Source: Chitinophagales bacterium (GTDB lineage Bacteria > Bacteroidota > Bacteroidia > Chitinophagales > Saprospiraceae). Taken from it: a stretch of DNA of 32,890 nucleotides. The first letter of the stretch is position 1. The number at the start of each line of letters is the position of its first letter. Below are positions 1 through 7,969 of the stretch, one piece after another. Made by a program: the position numbers and the translations under genes. The stretch is taken from contig JAKSDI010000118.1 in the NCBI GenBank assembly GCA_022360175.1, forward strand, positions 1-32,890, given 5' to 3'. The notes below the pieces were generated by a model. That model ran no database searches. It saw nothing but the letters and a program-made list of their open reading frames with translations, and was not told the origin of the DNA.

Positions 1-13
1 GCTCTTCCGATCT
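1..13. other. Illumina adapter remnant at contig end
   Basis: The first 13 bases, GCTCTTCCGATCT, are identical to the 3' end shared by standard Illumina TruSeq adapters. The coding similarity of the first gene to its paralogue at 1397-2383 does not need these bases. They are best read as untrimmed adapter at an assembly end, not as genomic sequence. Confidence 0.9.
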
Positions 14-14
14 T

Positions 15-806
15 CTTCTTGAGCACAATATTGTACTTGCGAAATGGCTATCGATTATTGTACTGTTATTAGTTGCATCAGGCTGGAGGCCTCGAGTTAC
101 AGGTATCTTACACTGGTGGATCGCATTTAGCTATAGCTCATCGGCAATGGTATTGGATGGAGGAGATCAAATAACAGCTACTCTAACTCTATTGCTGATC
201 CCGATATGTTTAATGGATGGTAGGAAATGGCATTGGAGCAATGAGCCACATCCTATAGAACAATATACTACAAGGCAGAAAATGGCTGGAATAGTAGCAT
301 TATGTTCACTCCTGGTGATTAAATTACAAGTTGCGTTTATCTATTTTCATGCAGGAGTTGGAAAGTTTGAAGTACCTGAATGGGCGAATGGAACGGCTGT
401 TTATTACTGGTTGAATAATCCAATTTTTGGAGCTTCTGAAGCATTGTCTCCAATATTAGATGCTATTGTAACCAATCCTATAGGAGTCACCGCTATGACA
501 TGGGGAGCGATGGTGTTTGAGGTAATACTTTTTTTAGGGCTGACAATGAACAAAAAATGGCGCCCAACACTATTGGTATTAGGCATTGCTTTTCATTTCA
601 CTATTATAATCTTCCATGGCCTTGTTAGTTTCTTCTGTGCTATGACAGCAGCATTAATTCTGTTTCTGGGGGCACATGACACGGGTTATAAGCTACCAGT
701 AATAAAGTTCAACCGCTTGTTTAGCAGACAATCCCATGCAAGTGATATGCCATTAGAGCCTCAATTGGTTACGGCATCCGGGATTCAAAATAATGCAGCA
801 GCTTGA
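15..806 (+). CDS. SdpB-family HTTM membrane protein, 5'-truncated by contig end
   Basis: The reading frame is open from the left edge, so the N-terminus is missing. About 263 codons remain. It is a multi-pass membrane protein closely similar to the complete SdpB-like protein at 1397-2383. Shared blocks are HWWxxFS...AMVLDGGDQ, YFHAGVGK(F/L)EVxEW(A/V)NGTA and a FHF...FGLVSFF segment near the C-terminus. These are hallmarks of the HTTM domain, the fold related to vitamin K-dependent gamma-carboxylase; the AGVGK lysine matches the conserved HTTM lysine. In Bacillus subtilis SdpB acts with SdpA to turn pro-SdpC into the SDP toxin peptide. The gene ends 51 nt before an sdpA homologue, so a full sdpB-sdpA-sdpB order is visible and another sdpA may lie upstream. 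SdpB family membership is firm; substrate and specificity are unknown. The first possible internal ATG is at 147, but homology extends well upstream of it. Confidence 0.85.
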   Translation, partial: LLEHNIVLAKWLSIIVLLLVASGWRPRVTGILHWWIAFSYSSSAMVLDGGDQITATLTLLLIPICLMDGRKWHWSNEPHPIEQYTTRQKMAGIVALCSLLVIKLQVAFIYFHAGVGKFEVPEWANGTAVYYWLNNPIFGASEALSPILDAIVTNPIGVTAMTWGAMVFEVILFLGLTMNKKWRPTLLVLGIAFHFTIIIFHGLVSFFCAMTAALILFLGAHDTGYKLPVIKFNRLFSRQSHASDMPLEPQLVTASGIQNNAAA

Positions 807-857
807 GGAATTTGACAAATATCAATTCATGTGATTTAGAATTAATACTGCTTATTT

Positions 858-1409
858 ATGGATACTCAACGAATTAAATTAGGACTTGTAGCTTTATGCC
901 TGACTGCTTTCTGGGGGTATTTGATCTTTCAATTAGCAGTACATGCCCTACCTTATGGAGCTTTAACGGACTCCAGAGTTAAAAGTGCCAACATTGGGGC
1001 AATTATGCCTCAAGGCTGGGCCTTTTTTACTAGAAACCCAAGAGAGCATAATTACTTTATTTATCAAAAGGTAGATGGAGAATATCAGCAGCTTATTCTT
1101 TCTAACTGCAACAGGAAAAACCTTTTTGGGGCTTCTCGTAAATCCAGAATTCAAAGTGTTGAATTGGGAGATATATTAGCGAAAGTAGAAGGGACTACCT
1201 GGTTGGAATGCCCCGGAGGTATCAGGCAGGAAGCAGAAATTGAGTGTCTTGAAGAAACGCTGGTAATCAATAGAGTAGAATCACCAACTATATGCGGAGC
1301 GTTTTACATAGCTCAGCAAGAACCTCTGCCCTGGGCCTGGGGAAAACATTATAGAGAAATAGATATGCCCGCTAAAGTTGTAAAAATTAGAACCCTATGC
1401 AGTATCTAA
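858..1409 (+). CDS. sdpA: SdpA-family antimicrobial peptide system protein
   Basis: This 183-residue protein has one N-terminal membrane helix (about residues 7-29) and then a short extracytoplasmic domain. The block PQGWAFFTRNPRE (residues 51-63) is the signature I associate with the SdpA family; B. subtilis SdpA is of similar size (about 158 residues). In Bacillus SdpA works with SdpB in post-translational processing of SdpC into the mature SDP peptide, although neither has a clear catalytic assignment. The 3' end overlaps the next gene, an sdpB homologue, by 13 nt in another frame, which suggests translational coupling. Four further cysteines (about residues 83, 117, 128, 145) plus one near the C-terminus could form disulfides outside the membrane; that is inference. 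Assignment rests on motif, size, topology and the sdpB neighbour. Confidence 0.85.
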   Translation: MDTQRIKLGLVALCLTAFWGYLIFQLAVHALPYGALTDSRVKSANIGAIMPQGWAFFTRNPREHNYFIYQKVDGEYQQLILSNCNRKNLFGASRKSRIQSVELGDILAKVEGTTWLECPGGIRQEAEIECLEETLVINRVESPTICGAFYIAQQEPLPWAWGKHYREIDMPAKVVKIRTLCSI

Positions 1410-2383
1410 AAAAATTACTAGCCAGCATTGATCATGCTGCAAAGGATTTCAGGTGGACTAATACTTATGGCTTAGCTCGTTCACTAATGGCACTGGGTCT
1501 GCTCATTACTTTATTGTGTAATGATATAGCGGTGCTTATCCATCCATTGGGAGAAGGAAGCCCTTCCAGTTATATACAAACCATAGATCTTGCAAAGATC
1601 AATCTTTTCAATCTTGTTGGGGCCAATTTGGTGCTAGGAAAAACAATCGCTATCGCTATATTGACTTTGGTGTTAATAGGTTGGTATCCTAAAATTACAG
1701 GCATCTTTCATTGGTGGGTAACCTTCAGTTTCGCTAATTCTGCAATGGTATTAGACGGAGGGGATCAGATCGCTCAGGTACTGACTTTACTATTGATACC
1801 TATATGTCTTGCTGATCCAAGAAAATGGCATTGGGAGATAAGTGAACCGGAGGAAAATAAGCCAGTTTCCTTTTATCAAAAAAGCCTCAATCTGCTGGCT
1901 TATTCGAGTATGCTGATCATAGCCCTTCAAGTGGCATTGATTTATTTCCATGCAGGGGTAGGTAAATTGGAAGTAGAAGAATGGGTAAATGGTACTGCTA
2001 TGTTTTACTGGATACAAAATCCAATTTTTGGAGTAGATGGAGAACCACATGCCGAGCTGTTTTATCAGTTATTTGCCAATCCTTATATCGTATCTGTAAT
2101 TACCTGGGGAGTCATTGTTTTTGAAGTCGTGCTGTTTATGGCACTGCTGATGAATCAACAGCAAAAGAAAAGATTATTGATACTTGGAATCACTTTCCAT
2201 TTTCTAAATATCGTTTTATTTGGCTTAGTGAGTTTCTTCTTTACGATGACTGCCGCCTTGTTATTATACCTCGGGCCACATCAGACAGGCATTAAATGGC
2301 AAATGCCTGTTGGCAAAATGAAGTGGGAGCGCTTGTTTTCGCAATTGCCTTTATCTGTTAACATAAAAAATTTTAAGCTATGA
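1397..2383 (+). CDS. sdpB: SdpB-family HTTM membrane protein
   Basis: This 328-residue protein is predicted to span the membrane several times (segments near residues 30-50, 70-95, 104-138, 168-190, 230-252, 262-293). It carries the HTTM signatures: HWWVTFS..NSAMVLDGGDQ (105-123), YFHAGVGKLEVEEWVNGTA (183-201, with the conserved lysine at 190) and FHF..IVLFGLVSFFFTM (267-284). HTTM proteins share a fold with vitamin K-dependent gamma-carboxylases; SdpB is the branch used for SDP toxin maturation in Bacillus (317 residues there). It starts inside the end of sdpA and its stop overlaps the next start as ATGA, so the genes are surely cotranscribed. It is similar along its whole length to the truncated gene at the left edge, so the operon carries two SdpB paralogues. 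Whether it modifies, cleaves or moves a peptide is not known from sequence. Confidence 0.87.
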   Translation: MQYLKKLLASIDHAAKDFRWTNTYGLARSLMALGLLITLLCNDIAVLIHPLGEGSPSSYIQTIDLAKINLFNLVGANLVLGKTIAIAILTLVLIGWYPKITGIFHWWVTFSFANSAMVLDGGDQIAQVLTLLLIPICLADPRKWHWEISEPEENKPVSFYQKSLNLLAYSSMLIIALQVALIYFHAGVGKLEVEEWVNGTAMFYWIQNPIFGVDGEPHAELFYQLFANPYIVSVITWGVIVFEVVLFMALLMNQQQKKRLLILGITFHFLNIVLFGLVSFFFTMTAALLLYLGPHQTGIKWQMPVGKMKWERLFSQLPLSVNIKNFKL

Positions 2384-2859
2384 AAATGAACTTAACAAAT
2401 CACTTGGGCCTTATGGCATGCGCTATTATAGCGATTGCTTTTATTACGCTTGGGCTCACCTATACATTTCCTGCTAATGAAGATGTTTTACCACCACCAC
2501 AAAGAACCGGAGTCGATTTTGGGAGAGGCCCATCTTGTGACGGCCCCCGTGGTTTGTGCTCTATAGATGGATCAGAAAGTAGTAGATCAAATACCAATTA
2601 CGACTCAAATGCTCAATTTTATATTGATACGGATGGTGGCTTAAGAATGAGTATTTCCAAAGATGATATTAGCGTTAGTGATGCGGAAACTCAGTTTGTG
2701 GATGGCTTTTTCAAGCAGGAAGAGGATTTAGATTTGCCGGATAATATTGGAACAGCATTGAGGCTATCAACTCCTTATACGATTGCAGAAGGTTTCTATC
2801 CGACTACAGAAGATGCTACCACATTTATTGTCAATCTTTCTATCAATCAAAACAGATGA
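2380..2859 (+). CDS. Membrane-anchored small protein with CX6C motif in Sdp operon
   Basis: This 159-residue protein has an N-terminal hydrophobic helix (about residues 9-30) that may be an uncleaved anchor or a signal peptide. A Gly/Pro/Cys-rich segment follows, FGRGPSCDGPRGLCSIDG (residues 47-64, cysteines at 53 and 60), then an acidic, probably beta-rich C-terminal part. It starts at an ATGA overlap with sdpB and ends at an ATGA overlap with the next gene. In Bacillus the third gene of the cluster encodes the toxin precursor SdpC, whose mature peptide has a Cys-X5-Cys disulfide. Position and paired cysteines make this a candidate substrate, but the sequence does not look like SdpC and lacks the long hydrophobic toxin helix. 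I have a weak memory of similar short proteins with a GRG..C..G.GxC block in flavobacteria; I cannot confirm it. Function unknown. Confidence 0.75.
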   Translation: MKMNLTNHLGLMACAIIAIAFITLGLTYTFPANEDVLPPPQRTGVDFGRGPSCDGPRGLCSIDGSESSRSNTNYDSNAQFYIDTDGGLRMSISKDDISVSDAETQFVDGFFKQEEDLDLPDNIGTALRLSTPYTIAEGFYPTTEDATTFIVNLSINQNR

Positions 2860-4001
2860 AAATGAAACAGCTAAGCTTTGTTTTTTTTCTTTTGTGTGCA
2901 TTTTCAGCAGGGGCCTATTCTGATACGAGCCAATTGAATCTAATCATAATGGATTGGGACAACAACGTTCAAATTCATTGGGCTCAGTATCATTCTACCC
3001 GGCAGTATTTAGTGGATGAATTGAAACATACCAACTTGATACTGGCAGATGAAAGCCTGGCTATTTTAGATTATGTCAAAACACTAAACAGGAAAGTAGA
3101 GCTGATTGAAAAGATAAAATACGAGGAAGAGGTTCTGGGAGTTGAACTGACTAAATTGCGTTATAAGAAAGGGCTTGAAATCATACGATTGTTATATGAA
3201 AAAGTACTAGGGCTGGATCATCATTTTTCATCTCTCCAGACCTATCAGAATATTACTTCTCTCTCAAACCCTAACGCTTATCCAGAGTACCAGAACTCTA
3301 AAGCTGTTTTGGAAAGACAGCTGAAGAAAGAGAATTCTTTACAACTGCCTCTTTTGTTGGAAACAAATCCTTATTTGTCTCCGGCATTTTCCTTGATAAC
3401 ATCCGTACTTGGAACCGGCAATAAAATGCAAAGAGAGAACGAACTGGACAATATATCATGCATATTAGATTTTACAGCCAGGATGAATTCCGAATTGGCT
3501 ACTATTTACTATGAAACGGAATACCTCAGAGAAAGTAATGTAACGCTTAAAGAAGAGTGTGTCGATCTTTTTGAAGAATATGTTGAAGTGGTTCGATATC
3601 ATACTCCATTGGATGTTTGCCGAAGAGAAGATGATTGGGATAAGGTATATGAAGCACTAGACACCTATATAACTGATCTGGAAACAGAAATAGCAGAAGA
3701 TCCCCATAGTTCTAAAGCTATTAAATTGCAGGTAGAATTGGAGTTTGCTGTTGATCGTTTGATAAACTTCATTAATAAGTACAACGCTTTCATAGAACAG
3801 GGAGCGAAATATTATCAAAAGTTTGAAGTGATCATCTCTAATTATCCTAATGAAGAAGAGTGTAAAGCAAAACTACCAATAGAGTTTGATGCATTAAAAA
3901 GAGATATTAATTATTCGATTGATCGTTTTAACGAAGCTTATGACATTTCTGCACTGAGGGGTTCTAAACTTAAAGATTTATTATATGGATTCTCAGAATA
4001 G
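2856..4001 (+). CDS. Secreted, largely helical protein of unknown function
   Basis: This 381-residue protein starts with a typical cleavable signal peptide (MKMKQLSFVFFLLCAFSAGA, then YS). The rest is rich in Leu, Glu, Lys and Tyr with long runs that look helical or coiled-coil, notably residues 70-120 and 255-310. No catalytic motif stands out. Several cysteines are scattered (including CILDF, EECVD, DVCRR and EECKA), which would suit an extracytoplasmic protein. The start codon overlaps the previous stop (ATGA) and the 3' end overlaps the next frame by 17 nt, placing it firmly in the sdp-like operon. It could be a periplasmic chaperone, immunity or docking partner for the peptide product, but that is inferred only from position. 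I do not recognise the family. Confidence 0.75.
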   Translation: MKMKQLSFVFFLLCAFSAGAYSDTSQLNLIIMDWDNNVQIHWAQYHSTRQYLVDELKHTNLILADESLAILDYVKTLNRKVELIEKIKYEEEVLGVELTKLRYKKGLEIIRLLYEKVLGLDHHFSSLQTYQNITSLSNPNAYPEYQNSKAVLERQLKKENSLQLPLLLETNPYLSPAFSLITSVLGTGNKMQRENELDNISCILDFTARMNSELATIYYETEYLRESNVTLKEECVDLFEEYVEVVRYHTPLDVCRREDDWDKVYEALDTYITDLETEIAEDPHSSKAIKLQVELEFAVDRLINFINKYNAFIEQGAKYYQKFEVIISNYPNEEECKAKLPIEFDALKRDINYSIDRFNEAYDISALRGSKLKDLLYGFSE

Positions 4002-4437
4002 TGTAAGTATGTTAGATCGAACAATTGGTACCTCTGCTCAGATTATTTATGATGATGTTTATAGTATTATCACACTCGGTAATCCAAAACAGCAATGCCG
4101 ATATTTTGGTATATGTAGGCTAGAAAGTTGGACTCCTGATGTTAGTCCGGTCGATATGAAGTCAAATCAATGTATTGCGCAAATGCTTTCGCTTTCCCTG
4201 GATGAGCAGTATCTAGAAATAGTGTTTTTAGAACAATTCCTTACCAATCAGCAGAAAGCATATTACTTTGATTCTTATTTTTTAGTCGAAGAGGCTTATA
4301 TACTGTCAAATTGTAGTATGAAGTTGCTTGGAATAAAACACCTGGAAGGTGGTAGTATTTGTAATGGAAAATATTATTGTACCATAATTGAAAAAGGGAT
4401 TAAAGTGAAATTTCAAATGCAATTGGTTGGAACATAA
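3985..4437 (+). CDS. Small protein with CX5C motif, last gene of Sdp-like operon
   Basis: This 150-residue protein has no obvious signal peptide or membrane helix. Near its N-terminus is GNPKQQCRYFGICRLE (residues 32-47) with cysteines 38 and 44, a Cys-X5-Cys arrangement. Its closing G-[IL]-C-x-[IL] is also seen in the 159-residue protein two genes upstream. The remainder is mixed alpha/beta with a likely beta-strand C-terminus. The annotated ATG lies inside the preceding gene; an in-frame ATG at 4009, seven bases after that gene's stop, is an equally good start and would give 142 residues. The operon appears to end here, followed by a 239-nt spacer. Function unknown; it could be an immunity, regulatory or substrate protein of the sdp-like cluster. 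Confidence 0.65.
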   Translation: MDSQNSVSMLDRTIGTSAQIIYDDVYSIITLGNPKQQCRYFGICRLESWTPDVSPVDMKSNQCIAQMLSLSLDEQYLEIVFLEQFLTNQQKAYYFDSYFLVEEAYILSNCSMKLLGIKHLEGGSICNGKYYCTIIEKGIKVKFQMQLVGT

Positions 4438-4550
4438 TATCTTAAAGCTGAAACTATTAATACTGATCAAATTTTCTATCTTTATTTGGATTAAGTGCTA
4501 AGACATAATTATACAGAAATATAATTGAGTAATATTTTTACATCAGACGA

Positions 4551-4592
4551 GGCATTTTTTGCAGTCGGATGCGGGCAATCCGACGAAAAAAA
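4551..4592. other. Inverted repeat with flanking T and A runs between operons
   Basis: A perfect 7-bp stem GTCGGAT/ATCCGAC (4564-4570 and 4578-4584) encloses a 7-nt loop GCGGGCA. It has a run of six T on its left and A on its right that can extend the pairing. For the plus strand the U tract is on the wrong side for a standard intrinsic terminator. It could be a folded 3' end of the sdp-like transcript or an operator ahead of the hydrolase gene. Confidence 0.45.
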
Positions 4593-4676
4593 TAACGAAG
4601 CATGATGTGAAAAGATACTTCAAGGATGTTCTAGGATAATCGTGTGTTAGTACTGAACAACTAAATAAGAGACAAT

Positions 4677-5936
4677 ATGCAGTATGTAAATAGAACTACT
4701 TTGACTTTGTTTTTCGTAGGACTCCTTTTTCTCAACTACAATTATGCACAGGTGGAAGGCTGTGATGGCGAACGCTATCGCATTGATGTTTTTTCTTCTG
4801 TAGAAGTAACAGAGGCAGTTAAGTTTGGTGAAAACACAACTATCGGAGGCAATTTTCAGGAGTTGTTCATGGATGTATATGAGCCAGCAAATGATGATCT
4901 GGAGGCTCGCCCTGCTATTGTGCTGGCTTTTGGCGGCGGATTTGTAGCAGGAGAACGAGAAAGCCTGGATGGTATTTGTCGCTCTTTTGCCAGGAAAGGT
5001 TATGTAGCAGCAACTATAGATTATCGGCTTTTTGATTTGCTGTTTCCGGTAGATTCCGGCCAGATGACGGATGTGGTGGTTAAAGCAGTAGGTGATATGA
5101 AAGCCGCTATTCGTTATTTACGGGAGGATGCAGCTACCGGTAACCAGTTTAGAATAAATCCAGAACAAATTTTTGTAGGAGGAGTATCCGCAGGAGCTAT
5201 TACGGCTGCTCATGTAGCATATTTGGATGATTCAGATGAATTACCCTCGGATATTCAGTCTGCATTAAACGCAAATGGTGGTTGGGAAGGCAACAGTAGC
5301 GATAATATAGAATATTCTTCAGAAGCACAAGGGGTGATTAATTATTCGGGAGCTTTAAAAGATGCTGATCTTATCAATGGAGATAATCCACCTTTATTTA
5401 GTGTGCATGATGATGGAGATGGAGTAGTGCCTTATGGCAATGGAAGTGTACCGGCAGGGCCTATCATTTATGTCTACTTAGAAGGGAGTAAGACCATGCA
5501 TGAACGAGCAATGGAATTGGAAATAGAGAATGAATTGATAACAATAGAGAATAGCAATGGACATGTAAGCTATTTTGTTAATAACGCAGCACAATACGAA
5601 GAAGAAGTGGAAGCAGCTACTGCTAATTTTTTGGCCGATATACTATGTGGCCCCATGTCTTCTACATCTGTTTCGGAGAACTACACCAGCAAAGTAAATG
5701 TTTACCCTAACCCTGCGACAGATATGCTAAATGTAGTTCTTGAAAATAATACAAACAACTACAAGCTGCGCATTTATGACAGTATGGGCAAACTTATTCT
5801 GGATTCGCCAGCGCAAAATACTGCACAGCAAATTGACCTTGAATATTTTCCCAATGGCAGTTATTACTTACAGCTAATAGAAGATGGCAAGGAACAACAA
5901 ATTGTCTGGCGTAAATTGATTATACAAAAACATTGA
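4677..5936 (+). CDS. Secreted alpha/beta hydrolase (carboxylesterase-like) with T9SS sorting domain
   Basis: This 419-residue protein starts with a signal peptide (cleavage near Ala24-Gln25). An alpha/beta-hydrolase domain resembling the esterase/lipase (HSL, BD-FAE) group follows at about 50-325. Visible elements are the oxyanion strand LAFGGGF (83-89, GGG in place of the usual HGGG), the nucleophile elbow GVSAG (Ser171), an acid site in HDDGDGVVPYG (probably Asp248) and His296 in NGHVSY. The C-terminal part, about 338-416, is a type A T9SS sorting domain (VNVYPNPATDMLNV, then a beta-rich end with YYLQL). The product should therefore cross the outer membrane by the Por system and be released or surface-attached. 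It is probably an ester hydrolase of plant or algal polymers or lipids; substrate unknown. The gene stands alone, 240 nt after the sdp-like operon. Confidence 0.88.
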   Translation: MQYVNRTTLTLFFVGLLFLNYNYAQVEGCDGERYRIDVFSSVEVTEAVKFGENTTIGGNFQELFMDVYEPANDDLEARPAIVLAFGGGFVAGERESLDGICRSFARKGYVAATIDYRLFDLLFPVDSGQMTDVVVKAVGDMKAAIRYLREDAATGNQFRINPEQIFVGGVSAGAITAAHVAYLDDSDELPSDIQSALNANGGWEGNSSDNIEYSSEAQGVINYSGALKDADLINGDNPPLFSVHDDGDGVVPYGNGSVPAGPIIYVYLEGSKTMHERAMELEIENELITIENSNGHVSYFVNNAAQYEEEVEAATANFLADILCGPMSSTSVSENYTSKVNVYPNPATDMLNVVLENNTNNYKLRIYDSMGKLILDSPAQNTAQQIDLEYFPNGSYYLQLIEDGKEQQIVWRKLIIQKH

Positions 5937-6245
5937 TAAAAGTAAGAGATGCTATGTTTAGCCTTCCGCGTGCCGCCGTAGCTTTAGCGGAGGAGCAAGC
6001 TAAATGAGTGTTCTTCCAACAAAATATAAGTCAATTAGTGACGGAATAAGTCCGATTAATAAATCCCAAACATGCTCTAAGTGATGATTTTGTGGGAAAG
6101 GTGCACGTAAGAAACTATTTTGATTGCTTGTATCTTTCCCAAACTTTTAAATAACCGAAAGGGCTACTTCCTGGCATTTTAGCCGTCAGAAATTTCGAAT
6201 CTGCCTAACTCACATAATTCAGCGGGACTAAAAAATGCTCCATCT

Positions 6246-6273
6246 TCACTAATCACTAATCACTAATCACTAA
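6246..6273 (+). repeat. Tandem heptamer (TCACTAA)x4
   Basis: Four perfect tandem copies of TCACTAA. About two further copies, one degenerate, lie at 6406-6419. The reverse complement TTAGTGA and variants recur at 10729-10784 and 11234-11247. Confidence 0.9.
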
Positions 6274-6339
6274 TTGTACAGACAGATTAACTTAGGGTCC
6301 CTTATTTTTATCTTTGAATATTGTTCAATGCTTGACTGT

Positions 6340-6368
6340 CCACCGCTGGCGGGGGATTTAGGGGGTGG
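6340..6368. repeat. GC-rich palindromic REP-like element
   Basis: A GC-rich palindrome in otherwise AT-rich spacer. CCACC at the left pairs with GGTGG at the right, and an inner CCGC/GCGG hairpin adjoins a run of five G. I recall very similar 'CCGCTGGCGGGGGATTTAGGGG' elements scattered in Bacteroidota genomes, but cannot verify this here. Confidence 0.5.
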
Positions 6369-6484
6369 AATTATTACCCCTAAGTTTAAATACCATTACA
6401 AATAATCACTAATCACCACTTCATCGCCACACCAAAAAAGCAAAACCTTCTCACTACCTCACTCCTCACCATATCACCACATAA

Positions 6485-7909
6485 CTAACACTCTGGTACT
6501 TTAATTGAAATATTAGCCGCAAGGCCTCCCTGAGAAGTCTCTTTATATTTGGTATTCATATCAAGAGCGGTGTGCCACATAGTAGTGATGCATTCATCCA
6601 GGTGCACACGGGCTTTTTCAGGATCACTCTCCAGTGCGATATTGGCAGCGGTGATTGCTTTTATTGCTCCCATACTATTGCGTTCAATACAAGGTACTTG
6701 CACTAGTCCTCCTATCGGATCACAGGTAAGCCCAAGATGGTGCTCCATAGCAATTTCGGCAGCCATAAGTGCCTGTCCAACACTCGCTCCCATGCCTTCT
6801 GCGAGAGCAGCGGCAGCCATAGCAGAGGAAACACCAATTTCTGCTTGACATCCACCCATCGCTGCTGAAATAGTAGCTCCTTTTTTAAAGAGGCTGCCAA
6901 TTTCACCTGCTACTAGCAAAAACCGGATGATTTCTTCTTCTCCTATTTCCTTGTCTGAAAAACATATATAATACATCAAAACAGCTGGAATGACTCCAGA
7001 TGCACCATTTGTGGGAGCTGTTACAATACGGCCGAAGTTGGCATTTTCTTCATTGACCGCCATTGCAAAACAACCTATCCATTTTAGTACTTTGTTAAAC
7101 TTAAAATCACATCTAATGAGGCACTTTAACCAGCTATCTGCATCTGTATATTCACATGGAAGCAGCAAGCCTTTGTGTAGGCTGGCAGCACGGCGGCTTA
7201 CATTTAATCCTCCTGGCAGTACTCCCTCTGTATGGCATCCTCTGTACATGGCCTCTTTCATTACCGACCATATGTACAGCAATTTGTTCCTTATCTCTTT
7301 TTCTGAATGCCACTTTTTTTCATTTTCAAGGACAATTTCCCAAATGGAAGCATTCTGATCTGCACAATATTTAGCTAATTCTCTAGCATGAGCAATAGGA
7401 TAAGGTAATTGAACAATACTTTCCTTTTCCACCTCTCCTTCTTTCACAATGAATCCACCACCTACAGAATAATAGGTACAGTTGAGCAGTTCATTTTCTT
7501 CCTGATCATAAGCTTCTATGCTCATACCATTAGCATGTGCATCCAGTCTCTTGTCAAAGTGAAAGTGGATGTGCTTTTGAGGGTCAAAATGAATAGGATG
7601 GCTACAAGCTAAATTTAACTGGTGGGTAGCGTGAATCCTTTCTGGAGTAAGTTGAACCTCCTCAACTGGGATAAGCTCAGGATCATGACCACAAAGGCCT
7701 AATAATATGGCGATATCAGTACCATGGCCAATGCCGGTAAGTGCAAGAGAACCATATAAATGTACCTGTATGGAAAATACCTTATCGGTATATCCATTGG
7801 TTTGTAATTCTTTACAAAATTTTTCTGCGGCTCGCCAGGGGCCAAGTGTATGCGAACTAGAAGGGCCTATCCCTACTTTGAGCATATCAAATACACTTAT
7901 GGGTTCCAT
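6485..7909 (-). CDS. sdaA: L-serine ammonia-lyase, iron-sulfur dependent, single chain
   Basis: The enzyme deaminates L-serine to pyruvate and ammonia in the cytoplasm. The 474-residue chain has the N-terminal SDH beta domain with [10 protein letters not shown] (residues 15-24) and the C-terminal SDH alpha domain with TNGASGVIP (300-308) and [14 protein letters not shown] (352-365). Cysteines 354, 396 and 407 have the same spacing (42 and 11) as the three [4Fe-4S] ligands I recall for the Legionella enzyme. The chain ends in Cys474, matching the C-terminal 'tail-in-mouth' cysteine that caps the cluster in the resting state, so all key residues are present. Single-chain type 2 form, full length. 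The gene is monocistronic with a near-consensus promoter 30-60 nt upstream and a short leader. Confidence 0.96.
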   Translation of the reverse strand: MEPISVFDMLKVGIGPSSSHTLGPWRAAEKFCKELQTNGYTDKVFSIQVHLYGSLALTGIGHGTDIAILLGLCGHDPELIPVEEVQLTPERIHATHQLNLACSHPIHFDPQKHIHFHFDKRLDAHANGMSIEAYDQEENELLNCTYYSVGGGFIVKEGEVEKESIVQLPYPIAHARELAKYCADQNASIWEIVLENEKKWHSEKEIRNKLLYIWSVMKEAMYRGCHTEGVLPGGLNVSRRAASLHKGLLLPCEYTDADSWLKCLIRCDFKFNKVLKWIGCFAMAVNEENANFGRIVTAPTNGASGVIPAVLMYYICFSDKEIGEEEIIRFLLVAGEIGSLFKKGATISAAMGGCQAEIGVSSAMAAAALAEGMGASVGQALMAAEIAMEHHLGLTCDPIGGLVQVPCIERNSMGAIKAITAANIALESDPEKARVHLDECITTMWHTALDMNTKYKETSQGGLAANISIKVPEC

Positions 7910-7938
7910 TAGTTACGGCTTTGCAATTTGGTTGATTA

Positions 7939-7969
7939 CAAAGGTACACCAGGGTACTATACAGACAAA
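7939..7969 (-). promoter_or_regulatory. Bacteroidota-type promoter for serine dehydratase
   Basis: On the minus strand the sequence reads TTTG, 19 nt, TACCTTTG. This matches the Bacteroidota primary-sigma consensus (TTTG/TAnnTTTG) with ideal spacing. Transcription would start about 20-25 nt before the ATG at 7909. Confidence 0.8.

Larger units (their letters stand above)
5937..6484. other. Gene-free repeat-rich intergenic region
   Basis: These 548 bases between convergent genes hold no convincing gene. They carry a hairpin-forming stretch near 5968-5995 (CCGC...GCGG inside TAGCTT...AAGCTA), a four-copy heptamer array (6246-6273), a palindromic GC-rich element (6340-6368) and further TCAC-rich sequence running up to the serine dehydratase stop. 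No clear intrinsic terminator was found. Confidence 0.6.

Noticed and set aside
2380-2859. Calling the 159-residue protein SdpC
   Set aside because: It lacks the long hydrophobic helix of the SDP toxin and has CX6C rather than CX5C; only position supports the link, so it is left as unknown.
6246-6273. CRISPR-like array
   Set aside because: The 7-nt units are directly tandem with no spacers, far too short for CRISPR repeats, and there are no cas genes in the window.
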